A stretch of DNA of 64,000 bases from Cryptomeria japonica (lineage: Eukaryota; Streptophyta; Pinopsida; Cupressales; Cupressaceae), in contig NC_081413.1 of NCBI RefSeq assembly GCF_030272615.1, positions 98,147,239 to 98,211,238 on the forward strand. Direction: 5' to 3'. Shown here piece after piece: positions 32,459 through 45,599 of the stretch (position 1 is its first letter; the number at the start of each line of letters is the position of its first letter). The translations under genes were made by a program, and so were the position numbers. The notes below the pieces were generated by a model that saw only the letters and a program-made list of their open reading frames with translations, was not told the DNA's origin and did not search any database.

Positions 32459-34255
32459 TTCATCAAATTCAATGACAACAACAACAACAATCAATCAATC
32501 AATCAATTGATAGCTACTGCAGGTGTGCCTCCTTTGTCTAAATATTTTAAAGAGAAAACGAATTTACTCCTTTGAATGAATCTTTGCATTGCATTATGTT
32601 TCAATTAATACAAAGGAATGTGTAAAAACTTCCCCAAATCAAACCAATTGATCCATCTTAGACAACTTCATCCTAATTTGATGCTAAATCCTTTTGTCAA
32701 TACCATCGTCATCCTAGTCATGATACTGAAAAATGTTTTTCATTGAGAAGTAAGATTCAAGAATTGATTGATAACAATACCATATCTGTGGTAGGTGTGA
32801 ATGATAAAGGAAACAAATTCGTATCTCCTCATAATTAAAACCTTCATATTTTCATTGATCCTTTACCATCTCATTCCACTAATGTGATTGAGACTGATTA
32901 TCTTACTTTCTCTCCCAATGATGTTGCCTTGGATCTAATAATGTGGTGAACCTTGTAGATAAACAAGAACCTCCTAAGGAGTTGTGCATCACTTTTGATC
33001 CTAGTGAGACCATTAAAGCACTTGATTGCCCATTATACATAAGTGCAAAAATCAGAGGTATACTTGCTAGAGGAGTACTTATTGATCCTCCTTGCATGGT
33101 TAATGCGATAATTAAAGAATTTCTTTATACTTTTCAATTGCATCAAGTAATATATGATGATACTGATGTGGTAGTTAAAGTTTTTGATGACTTCTCTTAT
33201 CCTACTATTGGTTATATAACACTTCCTATTGATGTTTGCACTAAATTCTTATATGTTCAATTTTCTATCATTCCTGCATCTGATCAATTTGGTTTGAAGT
33301 TGGGACATCCTTGGCTCTCTTCCATGAAAGTGTTTGCTTCTATTATTCATAAATGTTTGAAATTTCCTCATGATGATAAAATCATAACTGTTAATCATAG
33401 CATGTATCAACCTACAATGAGGTGTGAAGATGTTTGTCTTGATTACTTTTGGTCTGAATGATTCTAGCCTCTTCAACCTAGAAGTGATTCTTTCTTTAGA
33501 TCATATCAAAATTGGAAAAATGAGATGATTTTACCCTTGAGTAAACCTATAAATCCGACACTTAGAATTCCTCTTGATGATCATATATCCCTTCTTAAGG
33601 ATAAGATTATTCTTCCTCCTAAGGAAAGAAATAATCTTCTCCCCAAAGATGCACGTATTCCTTCTCCTGAAGAAAAGAGCATCCTTTCTCCTAAGGAAAG
33701 AGATATTACTCTTCCTAAAGAAGGATCTATTCCTCCCATGGATGAGTCTACTACTCCTCCCAAAGGAAGAAAACCTATTCCTCCTAAACATTAATCTATT
33801 CCTCCTAAGGTTAAACCTATCCCTCCTCATGATGGACCTAGTCTCCTTCCTACACCTCCCATTCCTCCTTTATATGGTGCACTTCCTCCTCCTCCATCTT
33901 ATAGAGAGAAGCGACTGACCTCTCCTATTGTCCAACCTAAAAGACCTCAGCCCATTCATCCTTCCCTAAAGGAAGAGACGAAGCCTATACCCGATGAACC
34001 TAAACCTTCTCAACCTTCAGCCAAAACTAGACGAAACCATTTTGCGAGAGAACACCAACGGAGATGTCGTGCCAAAGATCATGAAGTTGCTTCCCAAACC
34101 ATTTCTTCTCCTAAAACACCAACTGTTGACATGATTCCATTTTCTGCTAAACAAGATGTTCAACCTAATTCTCCAAGACACAAAATGCATAAAATAAATG
34201 ATGGTTCAAGTTCTATTACTACTAGAGATCCTATTCTTATTAATCTTGATGAATA
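32459..34255 (+). pseudogene. Zinc-knuckle and retropepsin-like region with Pro-rich tail
   Basis: At 32695 a knuckle of plant Ty3 type, CQYHRHPSHDTEKCF, is readable in another frame. From 32943 the frame (residues KELCITFDPSETIKALDCPL, then RGVLIDPPCMVNAIIKEF, FDDFSYPTIGYITLPI, FLYVQFSIIPASDQFGLKLG) follows the retropepsin-like fold of Ty3/Tat elements. The catalytic triad position reads D-P-P instead of D-G/T-G/S, so it is probably inactive or only structural. After TGA 33459 and TAG 33465 the same frame continues into a Pro/Lys/Glu-rich repeat (ILPPKER, LLPKD, ILSPKER, IPPKH) and a basic tail to TAA 34253. The frame never reaches RT. Confidence 0.65.
33590..33850 (+). repeat. Coding repeat TCCTCCTAAGGA (PPKE-type)
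   Basis: Units of about 30 bp with TTCTTCCTCCTAAGGAAAGA code for xLPPKERxx; about eight diverged copies. Long frames on the opposite strand here are by-products of the repeat. Confidence 0.7.
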
Positions 34256-34747
34256 AATAGGTGAAAATGTTAATCCTAATAATTGTGATGATGAATATGA
34301 ATATGTTGATGTTGACAATGATTTATCTGCAAAATTTTCAAAAGCATTAATCCTAGCTCCTAATAATGAACAAAGTGACTCATCATTAGAGCATGGTCCT
34401 TGTTTGGAACTTGTGATATCTCCATCTATGGTGCTCGATGTGGCTCCTCTTGTGTGTTGTCCACCTTCCTAAAATGATGATCAGCAAGATCGGGGGGAGG
34501 ATGACGTGCTTGATTAGCTTCATTAGCACTGTAGATTCTCTGTCTCTCTCCCTCTTCTCTTACTTATTTGTGACATTCTTCTATTTGTTTCCCTATTCTT
34601 CTATTTGTTGTCCCTAGTGTTGTATACTTGAGGATGATGCAAAGTATTGAGATCTCGTTTGGTCTCTTCCATGTTGACTCAAAAGACACGTGTTCCCTTC
34701 TTCCATGGTGGTTTCCTTTCTTTGGGGGATGAGGATAATTCTATGCA

Positions 34748-34809
<62 letters not shown>

Positions 34810-34815
34810 TATGTT

Positions 34816-34860
<45 letters not shown>

Positions 34861-35361
34861 ATATATATACATGATATACATGAATTACCATAAAAAGCAT
34901 ACTGACTCCAAAGTTAGGTGAAACCACCTTGTGTTTTGTGTTCATTATCCTCTCTTGGGGGCTAAATTATTGCGATAACATGCTTGTCTTTCTTGGGTGT
35001 ATCCTACCTTAAAGAAATTGCTCCCGGCAAGGCATGTGAAATCACTTTAACGTGGGGGCATACACTCTGTTCATGATTCTCCCTTTTGATACTTAAAGTT
35101 ACTTAGCGAACTTTGTCTATGCTTTGTAATTTTTGGTGCTTCTTCTTTTCATGACTCATAGTAAGAGAACCTTACTAGTTGTAGTCATGGCTCTCTCTCT
35201 TTCTCTCTCATGATCTTCCCTTTTACCTTATCATTGAAGTTGTAAGGTCCTAAAGTCCACTGGGGCTTTGGTGAATCTTGCCTCTTTGACGTGGTGAAAT
35301 TCTTTCAATTTGAACTCCTTGTATTTTACCATGAGTATTTGCATAAGTTCATTCTCTTGCT
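34256..35361 (+). other. Internal 3' region of the 28517 element
   Basis: Between the last readable frame and the PPT. Apart from the microsatellite there is no gene or pol motif. It includes the CTCTCTCTTTCTCTCTCA run at 35190-35210. Confidence 0.5.
34746..34865. repeat. Compound microsatellite (CA)n then (TATATG)n
   Basis: About 30 CA units (34746-34804), then GTATAT/TATATG hexamers to 34860, then TA dinucleotides. Four open frames crossing it (Cys-Val, Thr-His, Ile-Cys repeats) are repeat translations. Confidence 0.95.
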
Positions 35362-35376
35362 AAAGTGGGGGCTAAA
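35362..35376 (+). other. Polypurine tract
   Basis: AAAGTGGGGGCTAAA directly abuts the 3' LTR start (35377), as required for the plus-strand primer. Confidence 0.8.
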
Positions 35377-36574
35377 TGTAACGTCCTAAAATTGTACCCC
35401 TTGCAATTTTCGATTGCATTTGGGTCTTCAACTTAGTTTTTGCACCCTTCCACCTGATCAGAGACCTAATTATGCTCACACATCAAAAAACTCATGCAAT
35501 TCATTAATGCACCCTACCTGCACCTTGATCTTGCCCTAAATTAGGGCAGGACTAGGGCATGGCACCCTAGTCCCCCTTAATGGGGACCTATCTTGGACCC
35601 CTCTCCCTGACCTATCTCAAATTTGCAGTGGGAAAATCCCCTCTATGTCAGCTCATGTTGGAAAATCAATCAATTAATCCTACGAGAAAGTATATAAGAG
35701 GGATTTCTCCTCTCATTTGAGGATCCATGATATCTAATGAAAAATTCTATCAAGCATCCAAGCATTCAAGAGATCAAGCATTCAAGCATTCAAGAGAAAT
35801 TGAGCATTTTTAGTCTTCCTTCAAGCTTTGGAGCAACAATAGAGTCAAGATTTCAAGCATTGAAGGGGAGATCGTCATTCAACTTCATGAAATCATAATT
35901 CCATGTGCTGGCAAGAAAAACTTCACAAGGAGGTATAAGCATTTCATTTTCATGCAATTCAACATCCCCTCAAAGAGGAGGATTTCTACTTTAAGTCATT
36001 TCAATTACATTATTTTAACCACTTGGTTAATTCCAAAACCGGGGTTTGACCTAAAGGTAAGCCCCTATTCCCAACACATTTCCCTTTCCTTCTGTGTGCA
36101 GAAAGCAGGTGCGCAATTGTACTTTTGGATTCTGGAATTAAGCTTTATTCACATAGACAAAAAATCCCTTTTTGACACGTGGAAAGTTCAGAGGACCGAT
36201 AGGAGGGCGGCCTGGTCTAGACACACAATCCCTGCAACTTTTGGTAGATTTTGGAGAGCAGCTCCGAATCACCTCAAATTTCTCAAATCCAGGTGCATGA
36301 CGAAATCTTGAATCTGTAGCTCATTGTTTTCTCATACTTTGTCTTAATTTTCAACACTTAGTCTTAATTCAATTAATCAACTTACAAAAGAGGCTCAAAC
36401 ACATTCCAAACACAATCAATCTACTTAGTATTTAGTCCTTGCATCATTTAGGATTTGATCTAGTATACTCATCCCCCTCTTTTGAGTGTAAAGTCTCCCC
36501 AAGTGAAAATTGAGCTTAGGGAATCCTCCTTTACTCGTGATGGATTTGCTAAGCTCCCAATTTTCCACTTTATA
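35377..36574 (+). repeat. 3' LTR
   Basis: TGTAACGTCC... to ...CACTTTATA, 1198 bp. The last dinucleotide is TA where the 5' LTR has CA, a C-to-T change. TSD AATAG follows. Confidence 0.9.
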
Positions 36575-36579
36575 AATAG

Positions 36580-37899
36580 AAGCCCTAAGAGTATTCCTTA
36601 ACTCTCTTTTACAAGAGTTAGTCAAAGTGAATCACTTCCTTAGGTTCTTTTGTATTCCAATGTGTGGAGGAAAGTGGGGTTAGGTCCTAAACTACTTGAT
36701 CCCATTTTTCACCATCACACTAGGTAATGTCGAATGAATTTCATTGGTATTTTTTTAATAGTACCTTCCAAGGTAGGGTAATATTGCATCCATTCAATTT
36801 AATTTTTTAATTAGTTTAGCTAATCAATAGATAGAATAAAAAACTTGACCAACAATTCTATAGTTTGCAATTAAATTTCCTATTTAATAATATGAATAAA
36901 AGGTATATATCTATCTTTATTTTGATTAAAATAAGAGTAAAATTCAATTTTCTATTTTAATATTATATATTTCAATTTACAACATCAAATGTCAAACCTA
37001 TTATTGAATGACATAACATTATTTGTACAATCGCATATATATTTCAATTCATAACATCAAATGTCAAATCAATTCTTGAATGACATCAACATTATTTGTA
37101 TATAATTGTAGTGTTTTTTAATTTGCAATTAACTATTACTCCCTCATCCTCCCCTCCACATATTCGCCTTTAGTTCATTTATTAGTCATTCATAGCTTAT
37201 CCACTTGCATCCATATTTCCTCAGTTCAATTATTTTTGCCATATATATCTAGTATTATATTATTTTTGGGTGGGTAATATCACTCAAAGGCTAATTTTCT
37301 TAGTGGTCAGGGTTTATTTTGATTCTTTGTTTAAATTAGTGATGGTTTAGTGTGTGAATGATATATTTTAATTAAAATGTGACAATTAATTTAAATATGA
37401 ATTTAATTTAATTCTCTATCTATAATTTTAAGATTAAAATTTCACTTTTTTTTTGGTTTTGTTTTAGACTAATCTTAAATTTGGTTTACAATAGTATTTA
37501 TAGATATTATTTTTAAATTTAAAAATAAAAAATAATCTTCTATTAAATCCAATTTAATTGTAATTAGATGTTACATTATGATTTAAGTTTAAAACATATA
37601 ATTTAAAAAAAAATGTTTTCTATAGCATTGGCATAGATGTCTTAAATATATTTATGTGAAAGGCATCTAAAGATATATATCTTTTTACAATGTTTATATT
37701 AAATTTGATAGGGGAAGAGCACCATTTTTCACCCATGTTCCAATTACCGTTCACTCCTTGCTCACTCAATCTCCCAATTACTAACTTCAAAAAAACCAAA
37801 AAAGTGATAACTAAAAGTCCATTAACAAATTTCACATGTACCAATAGTTGCTCACATTTTAGTTCTTTTGCTCCATAATTGGTCCATTTGTGCACAAAT
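36580..37899. other. AT-rich DNA right of the 28517 element
   Basis: Resumes the sequence interrupted at 28516. A first part (36580-36730) looks like an element leader; the rest is AT-rich without frames or motifs I can support. TTTCAATT(T/C)ATAACATCAAATG occurs twice (36970 and 37041). Confidence 0.4.
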
Positions 37900-39980
37900 A
37901 TTGGGGCATTTGTGCACGACTATTGGGTCATTTTGTGCATAAGTATTCATAATTTTAAGTTCACGATTATCGAGAGATCTTTAAGTAGGTATCGGGGGAC
38001 ACTTTGAAATGTGTACTTTTTGACCTTTGCAAGCATAATAGATCCTATAGCATGCCCCATTACTACCCAAAAGCCAAAACAATAGCTATAAGCAATTAAG
38101 TCGCATACAAAGACAACAAAAAAAATCATCAAAATTTGATCTACCGTTTAGGATTTGTTGGTATACGAAGTTAGCTATAATGGCCACTAATACACTTCCC
38201 GTACTTATTTACATAACAAAATATTAATATTTAAACTTTTATTTAAGCACAAAAAAAAAAATTAGAATATGAGAATTATTTTTAAGTTTCGTTCTATTTG
38301 TATTTTTAAATATAAAAGTTAAACTTTTAGCTTTAAAAATTTTAATATAGTTTTTAAAAATATTTTATATCTAGTAGAGTTTTAATTTTAAATTTAATTT
38401 ATTTAAATTAATTTAATTATATTTATGTTCAATTTTATAATAATATTTTGTTTGTTCTCTTTTCCTCTCCATCTCTATCTTTCCATATTTCCTCTACCAT
38501 CTATCCCTTTATATCTATTTTATTGTCTCTCTAGCTCTTTGTATCACTATATCTCTTCCTCTCTACCTGTCTCTATATATCACTTCCTATCTCTATCTTT
38601 GTATTTATCTCTCCCAATCTCTTTTTGTCTCTCCCTCTATATATATTTATCTCTTACATCTCTTTCTATTCCTTTGTTCTCTATCTCCATCTCCATCTAC
38701 ATATCTCTAATTTCTTCTCTAACTACTGTCAGGAACTTGACACATCGTGTCTCTTATTTTAATGATGAAGTAGTGGTAGACATTGCTTCTGTGGATGCAT
38801 ACAGTATTAATTTTTATAAACCCTATTTCTATGATCAAAATGTTATTTTTAAAAGAAGAGAAAAAAGTACTCTCATAAATAATATAAATACCAATCTAAT
38901 GGGGTCCTAGATCTTCATGAGAATATGCTAAGTGAAAAATTATTGGGGCATTTGTGCACAACTATTGGGTCATTTTGTGCATAAGTATTCACAATTTTAA
39001 GTGCACGATTATAGAGAGATCTTTAAGTAGGTATCAGGGGACACTTTGAAATGTGTACTTTTTTACCTTTGCAAGCATAATAGATCCTATACCATGCACC
39101 ATTACTACCCAAAAGCCAAAACAATAGCTATAAGAAATTAAGTCGCATACAAAGACAACAAAAATAGTCATCAAAATTTGATCTACCGTTTAGGATTTGT
39201 TGGTATGCGAAGTTAGCTATAATGGCCATTGGTACGCTTCCCGTACTTATTTACATAACAAAATATTAATATTTAAACTTTTATTTAAGCAAAAAAAAAG
39301 AAAAAATAGAATATGAGAATTATTTTTAAGTTTCGTTTTATTTGTATTTTTAAATATAAAAGTTAAACGTTTAGGTTTAACAACTTTAATATAGTTTTTA
39401 AAAATATTTTATTTCTATTAGAATTTTAATTTTAAATTTAATTTATTTAAATTAATTTAATTATATTTATGTTCAATTTTATAATAATATTTTGGTTGTT
39501 CTCTTTTCCTCTCCATCTCCATCTTTCCATATTTCCTCTACCATCTATTCCTTTATATCTATTTTATTGTCTCTCTAGCTCTCTATATCACTATATCTCT
39601 CCCTCTCTCTACTTGTCTCTATATATCACTTCCTATCTCTATCTTTGCATTTATCTCTCCCAATCTCTTTGCCTCTTCCTCTATATATATTTATCTTTTA
39701 CATCTCTTTCTATTCCTTTGTTCTCCATCTCCATCTCCATCTACATATCTCTAATTTCTTCTCTAACTACTGTCAGGGACTTGATGCATTGTGTCTCTTA
39801 TTTTAATGATGAAGTAGTGGTAGACATTACTTATGTAGATGCATACAGTATTAATTTTTGTAAACCCTATTTTTATAATCAAAAAAATATTTTTAAAAGA
39901 AGAAAAAAAGTACTCTCATAAATAATATAAATACCAATTTAATGAGGTCCTAGATCTTCATGGGAATATGCTAAGTGAAA
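37900..39980. repeat. 1042-bp tandem duplication (two copies)
   Basis: Copy 1 is 37900-38941, copy 2 is 38942-39980. Both begin ATTGGGGCATTTGTGCAC and end GAATATGCTAAGTGAAAAA. Each copy contains a pyrimidine-rich TCTCTATCTCTTTC region (38455-38720, 39500-39765) and a short Asp/Val-rich frame end (SYFNDEVVVDI). The open frames of 161 and 150 codons come from the pyrimidine run, although they have survived in both copies. Confidence 0.9.
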
Positions 39981-40719
39981 AAATCTGAATCGTTGCATGA
40001 AGTTGATTGAGTTCTTCCTTGTTCAAGCATCTTATATTAGAATCCTTCAAATAAATGGATACAAAGGTGTTATAGATTTTGGATTATATTTTTTTTGGTG
40101 GAAGGAAATGCAACATGTGTGCCATTAGTTAAATATATAAATATATAACCTTTGGGGTGAAAAAACTCTATATTGGGAAAGAGTGATTTGGACAATACTC
40201 TTGGAAGTTGAAGAATATAAAAGATGGTGTTGGAAGTCCATTTTTAAGCTTTAGTGCAAGAGAAAATAATATAAAATAAGAACTTTTTGAACTATTTTAT
40301 TTTATGGTACAAGGCAAGGTGACATATGCATCATTGGTTAAATGATTCCCCCCCTTGTCTTATTAAACATATAATATTGGGGGATCAAAAGACTATGTTG
40401 GGAGACGTGATATATAAAAGGATTTATTTTTGTACTTCATGGCATTGTTTTAGAATAAACTCTTGGAAGATGAAGGGACAAGATAGTGTGGGACATCCAT
40501 GTGTGGGTTTTGGTTTAAAAGAAAATAATGAAAACTAAGTATTCTTTGCTCCAAGGAAAATTCATTAAAAAGGTGGTGCTTTTAAAATGTTGGAGTGAAT
40601 AAAAAATGTTTTCTTATAGGAAATGGGGAATTTGATTTGTGTAAAAGAATATTTTTCATGAGGTTCTCGTTTCTAGTTCAATTTTTCTCAATTTTTTTTA
40701 GCTTTCAAAAATTATGCAA
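39981..40719 (+). other. Degraded LINE-like or unknown DNA
   Basis: Two similar stretches of about 220 bp (40110-40290 and 40310-40550) share GGTTAAAT, GGGG-GA-AAA-ACT-TATGTTGGGA and CTCTTGGAAG phrases, an old tandem duplication. No motif is good enough to name a protein. Confidence 0.35.
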
Positions 40720-43309
40720 CAATATATATCTTATTATAATAAAAACTGATTATCTTCATTCATTTTAAGATCTTGTAAAAGGAATTTGGAGTGGCAAATT
40801 ATAAACTGACGAGTTTCTAATCAACTTTTGAAAGCATAGTAGAAAGGGAGTTGGAATTTGAGGGAATTTGAGAAATTCATATCAAATTTTCTTCATGCTT
40901 AGTTACTAGTCCTAAGAGGCTCAAACCACTTCTATTTTCTATTGGACTAGTTAGAAGTAAGATGGTTCTCACATTTGCTAGAGCTTTCACCCATATGTGG
41001 TTTCCATCTCACATTTGTTAGAGCTTTCACCCACATGTGGGTTTCTTTAGGGTATATTGGTGTTACTCTCTATGTCTATCTTACCTTCTTTGTTAGTCTG
41101 CATTTTTTATTGTACTTAGTGCTAACTAAAATAAGTTAGATCAATTTCTTGTTTTAAAATATATTAATTGGTAACTAGAACTAGCTATTTTAGTTTAAGG
41201 ATCATATGATCTTTTTAAGGGGACAACATTGCAGTTGTGATCTAATTTGGAGAAACTAATGTTATAAATTTCAAAAAGAATATTTTCTATAGAGGAATGA
41301 GGCATAATAAAGTCCTAGATTAAGTCTATGGTGGTGACTATGCTATAACAACAACAACAACAACAACAACAATAATAATATGATAGAAATATGCAACCTA
41401 TTAATGGGCATAATTGGGTTAATCCATCAACTTCATGTAACAAACTGCAAGAGTGGAATGCTCCTGAACAAGGCTAGATCAAAATCAATTTCAATGGTGC
41501 ATCAAAGCGAAACCCAAGGCCTTCAGGTGCTAGTTGTGTTGCTTGCGATTGGCTAGGGAGCACTTTGGCATGGAGTACATGTAGAAACTTGGCTTAGGTG
41601 CTAATAATGAAAAGAGATAACAAAAGCAATGCTCCTAGCTAGGAAATTTTGTATCCCCTTGATTCATTTGGAAGGGGACTCACAAATCATTATGAATGCA
41701 CTAATTAGAGGTGGTTCAGAGAATTGGAAATAGGACAAGTTGGTGAAGGTTACAAAATAGGTGCTCTTAAAGTTCAAAATTTTTTAAGTCTCACACCTAT
41801 GAAGGGAGGGAAACACAGCGACAAATTACTTTTCCAAGTTGGAGGTGAAGTTAAGGCAAAAGAACGAAGAGGAAATCTGGGAGGATCTCTGAGGAAGGGA
41901 GATTTGTGAGGTGGTGTCTAATGAGGATGGTACAATGGGATGATCTGCATAGAATTAATGTCCTCATTTAGAATGCCATCGTTTTCATATCATGGAGAGC
42001 ATGCAAAGTGAGATTTGGTAGGTTGGGAAAACCATTCTCACTCATTCATAAAATTTCTTTGATTGATTGTGTTGAAGTGAGAAACACATTCTTCTTCTAC
42101 AATTTTTCATCCTTGGAGTCTAAGTGGAATTGGGTGTTGAAGAAGAAGTAGGTTATATATATCCCATTATAATAAAAGTTGATTATCATGGTTCATTTTG
42201 AGATCTTGTAGAAGGAATTTGGAGTAGCAAATTATAAGTTGTTGAGTTTCTAATCAACTTTTGAAAGCATAGTAGTAGGGGAGCTGGAATTTAAGGGAAT
42301 GAGAAATTCATACCAAATTTTCTTCATGCTTAGTTACTAGGCCCAAGAGGCTCAAACCACTTCTATTTTCCATTGGAATAGTTACAAGTATAATGGTTCT
42401 CACATTTTCTAGAGCTTTCACCCACATGTGGGTTTCTTTAGGGTGTATTGGTGTTACTCTCTATGTCTACCTTATCCTCTTTGCGAGTCTTCATTTTTTA
42501 TTACACTTAGTTTTAACTAAAATAAGTTGTATCAATTTCTTGCTTTAAAATATATTAATTGGTAACTAGAAATAGATATTCTAGTTTAAGGACCATATGA
42601 TCTTGTTTAGGGGACAAAATTGCAATTGTGATCTAATTTGGAGAAAGTAATGTTATAAATTTCTAAAAGAATATTTTCTATAGAGGAATGAGGCATGATA
42701 AAGTCCTAAATTAAGTCTAGGGTGGTGAATATGCTATAATAATAATATAAATAATATGATAGAAATATGCGGCCTATTAATGAGTCGAACTGAGTTAATC
42801 CATCAACTTCATTTAACAAGTTCATCAAGAGTGGAATGCTCTTGAACAAGGCTAGATCAAAATCAATTTCGATGGTGCATCAAAGAAAAACCCAAGGCCT
42901 TCAGGTGCTAGTTGTGTTTCTTGCGATTGACTAGGGAACACTTTGGCATGGAGTACATGTAGATACCCGACTTAGGCAGTAATAATGAAAAGCGACAACA
43001 AAAGCAATGCTCCTGGATAGGAATTTTTTTATCTTCTTGATTTGTTTGGAAGGGGACTCACAAATCATTATGAATGCTCTAATTAGAGGTGGTTCAGAGA
43101 ACTAGAAATTGTACAAGTTGGTGAAGGTTGCAAAATAGGTGCTCTCAAAGTTCAATTTTTTTAAAATCTCACATGTATGAAGGGAGGGAAACATGGTGGC
43201 AAATGACTTTTCCAAGTTGGTGGTGAATTTAAGGCAAAGGAATAAAGAGGAAATCTAGGAGGATCTTCGAGGAAGGGGTCTTTGTGAGGTGGTGGCTAAT
43301 GAGGATACT
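40720..43309 (+). repeat. 1.43-kb tandem duplication carrying a LINE RNase H fragment
   Basis: Copy 1 is about 40720-42150; copy 2 starts at about 42151 (CTTCATGCTTAGTTACTAG at 40891 and 42322, period 1431). Each contains an RNase H N-terminal motif, KSINFNGASKRNPRPSGAS-like in copy 1 (41480) and INFDGASKKNPRPSGAS-like in copy 2 (42862), then LEGDSQIIMNALIRGGSENW-like text in shifted frames. Copy 2 is interrupted at 43314 by a 10.1-kb insertion and continues at 53428. Copy 1 also carries an (AAC)n/(AAT)n run at 41347-41380. Confidence 0.85.
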
Positions 43310-43314
43310 ATGAT

Positions 43315-45599
43315 TGTAGTGCCCCTCCCTAATTTGTCTTTCCCTTTTGTGCTTTGATAGACCTATTTAGACATGATATTGATATTTTTTTGATTATTTA
43401 TATCCTAGTTGACACTTGATGATCCTTATGGATGATGATACTTCTTGAATATCTTTATGGATAGATTTGTATGTTCATGGATCTATATGTATTTGATATT
43501 CTTATGTGGATTATATTATTCATGATGCTATGATGATATTAACCCCTATTTCATGATCATGATAACATGAGATGAGTTGATGCTATTGTTGTGTGACTGT
43601 TTTACTATCTACGTCGTAAGAGATGATCCCATATCACTCATTGTGAGCATGATATGGTGTTGCAATTCTCTTTCACTTGTGTAATCAATTATGATGTATA
43701 TGTACCGTATATATATGTTGTATCATGTTTAGTGTGGTTGCAGGACTACAGGTACCAAATATCGACTCCACCTGGTCTCACAGGTCTAAGCATGTCTGAT
43801 CCCAATGACAAGTTGATCGAAGACGGCACGAGTTCCCCCTACATACTCTAGGTTTAAGTTGATTACCCTTGTCAATTTAGTGTCTTGGTGAGATGTGTTG
43901 TGTAGAGTTGAGTGGTCTCTTGAGCTATCCTTTGTTAAATTGTTTTGGGTGTTATGATTATTGATTGAATGAATTATTAATTAATTAATTGATTTATATA
44001 GTTTAATAATGTTAAATTAAATTAATGAGTTTCTATAGTTTATAATAATAAAATAAATATATAGTTGGTGTTAATATTTAATATTATTGAAAGAGCAATA
44101 TTGGTTTAAATATTTGATAAGTGATTTTATATCATTAGATAATTATTATTTATTATTTGGGCTTTTGGGGATTATTATCCATTAATGTTTTAATATTAAT
44201 TTGGAGTATTTATTTAAATAGCCTTTGGTTATTTTATTTATTGGACCTCATATTTAATTGTGCTCATGATTTAATTTATGATTGGTTGTTTATATTATTA
44301 TTTGCTTATTTACCCTCTTAGGTTGATTAAATAATTATTTGTGATACCTACCCTATTTTATGATTAGGCGAGTTTATTGGTTAGTTAATTAAATATTATT
44401 TTTATATTATTTGCCTTGAACTATGCGAGGTAGGTATTGTTGACGACTATTTTGACACACTTGCCAACAGACAGGTAGCCAATGTGAACACTCACCACCT
44501 CTCCTAAAAAGTAATAAGTTTTGGGGAACTAATCACTCCAAGGTCTCTATAGTTGGGTCTCAATGGTGATGGGCAGCTCAATGGTTGATGTGGTTGTACC
44601 TGTTAAGGGGCCTGCTGGTTGAAAATAAATCCCAATAATCGTTAATAACTTAACTTCCTTTTTTTGTATTTTATGATTTTAAGATTCTTCTAGAAATAAA
44701 TTGCAAGAGATAGGGAAACAAGAAAATAATAGTGAAACCAATTCAATAACAACTTAATGAACTACTTAATTAGTACCCTGCAATCCAAATATCATCCAAA
44801 TCAACATTCAATAACAAACCTCCAGTAAACCTGCAAAGTCAACAACCTCACAAACTTATGGAAAGAATATCACCACAATATTGCATATCCCAGTAATTCT
44901 CATACACCACTTACGTGTGCAATATGACTCATGGAGAAATAAGTAGAAGATCAAAACAAGTTGTTGATTTCAAACAATAGACATTACCAAATTACAAAGA
45001 ACGAACTCGTAGAACATATGAATAGATCAAGCAATCTATAAGATGCTTCTTGTATTGATTTCAAAGAATGTGTCACAAAAATAACTCAAGTTCATAACAA
45101 TCTGCAAAAATAATCTAAAATTTCTAAGTGGGCCTCAAATCATCAATTTTTGGACCCTTACAAATGAATCGAACTCCTCAATTTATAGATTTTTCTGCCC
45201 TACTTTCTAGGAAATAAACCTAATCTAAATTAAGAACTCAAAAGCTAGGAGTCGCAATTGACTTGCAAGTCTCTGGCCTCTATACTCCAGTTAACTATTA
45301 CAAAATGGATACTGGGTGAGCACTATGAAGACCATGCTGCAGGAACCAAGTTTTGTAGTCATGCAAAAATTTTCTCAATACTTAAGTGTGAGTGGGAGGC
45401 GCAGTTGGAGTCCCAATGGGGAAGTCATGCAAAAACTCCTTTTAAAAGTCATGCTATCTTTAGCAACTATATGCTTATATTTTACTTCTTTTTATAGGAT
45501 TTATAATTACTAATGATACATGCAACCACCTCGACAGGGGGATCAACAACATGCTTGATTCTGAATTTGTACTTTTTCAAAACTTCATCTGCATTCTTT
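43315..45599. other. Left part of the 10.1-kb insertion, LTR-like, AT-rich
   Basis: No gene. 43315-44437 has LTR character. From TGTTGACGACTATTTTGACA (44438) the composition changes; 44640-45520, read on the minus strand, looks like LTR/3' end sequence of another element. Boundaries are not proven. Confidence 0.35.

Larger units (their letters stand above)
28517..36574 (+). mobile_element. LTR retrotransposon with gag and protease-like region but no pol enzymes
   Basis: Two LTRs (28517-29695 and 35377-36574), PBS 29699, decayed gag/zinc knuckle/protease-like region (31017-34255), PPT (35362-35376) and matching 5-bp target duplications AATAG (28512-28516 and 36575-36579). Total 8058 bp. About 5.7 kb lies between the LTRs, yet no RT, RNase H or integrase motif is visible, which is the layout of non-autonomous TR-GAG-type elements. 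The LTRs differ at about one base in ten over a 330-bp stretch counted by eye, so the insertion is old. Confidence 0.85.

Noticed and set aside
33531-33918. Minus- and alternate-frame ORFs over the PPKE repeat
   Set aside because: By-products of the 30-bp coding repeat; the frame continuous with the protease-like region is the supported one.
34614-34945. Four overlapping frames of 62-88 codons around the (CA)n tract
   Set aside because: They are translations of a dinucleotide and hexanucleotide microsatellite on both strands.
38425-38910. 161-codon Ser/Leu/Tyr-rich frame as a membrane protein
   Set aside because: Mostly a translated TCTCTA pyrimidine microsatellite; kept only as part of the tandem duplication.
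40326-40538. 70-codon frame as a small gene
   Set aside because: Lies in an old internal duplication with no start context or recognised motif.
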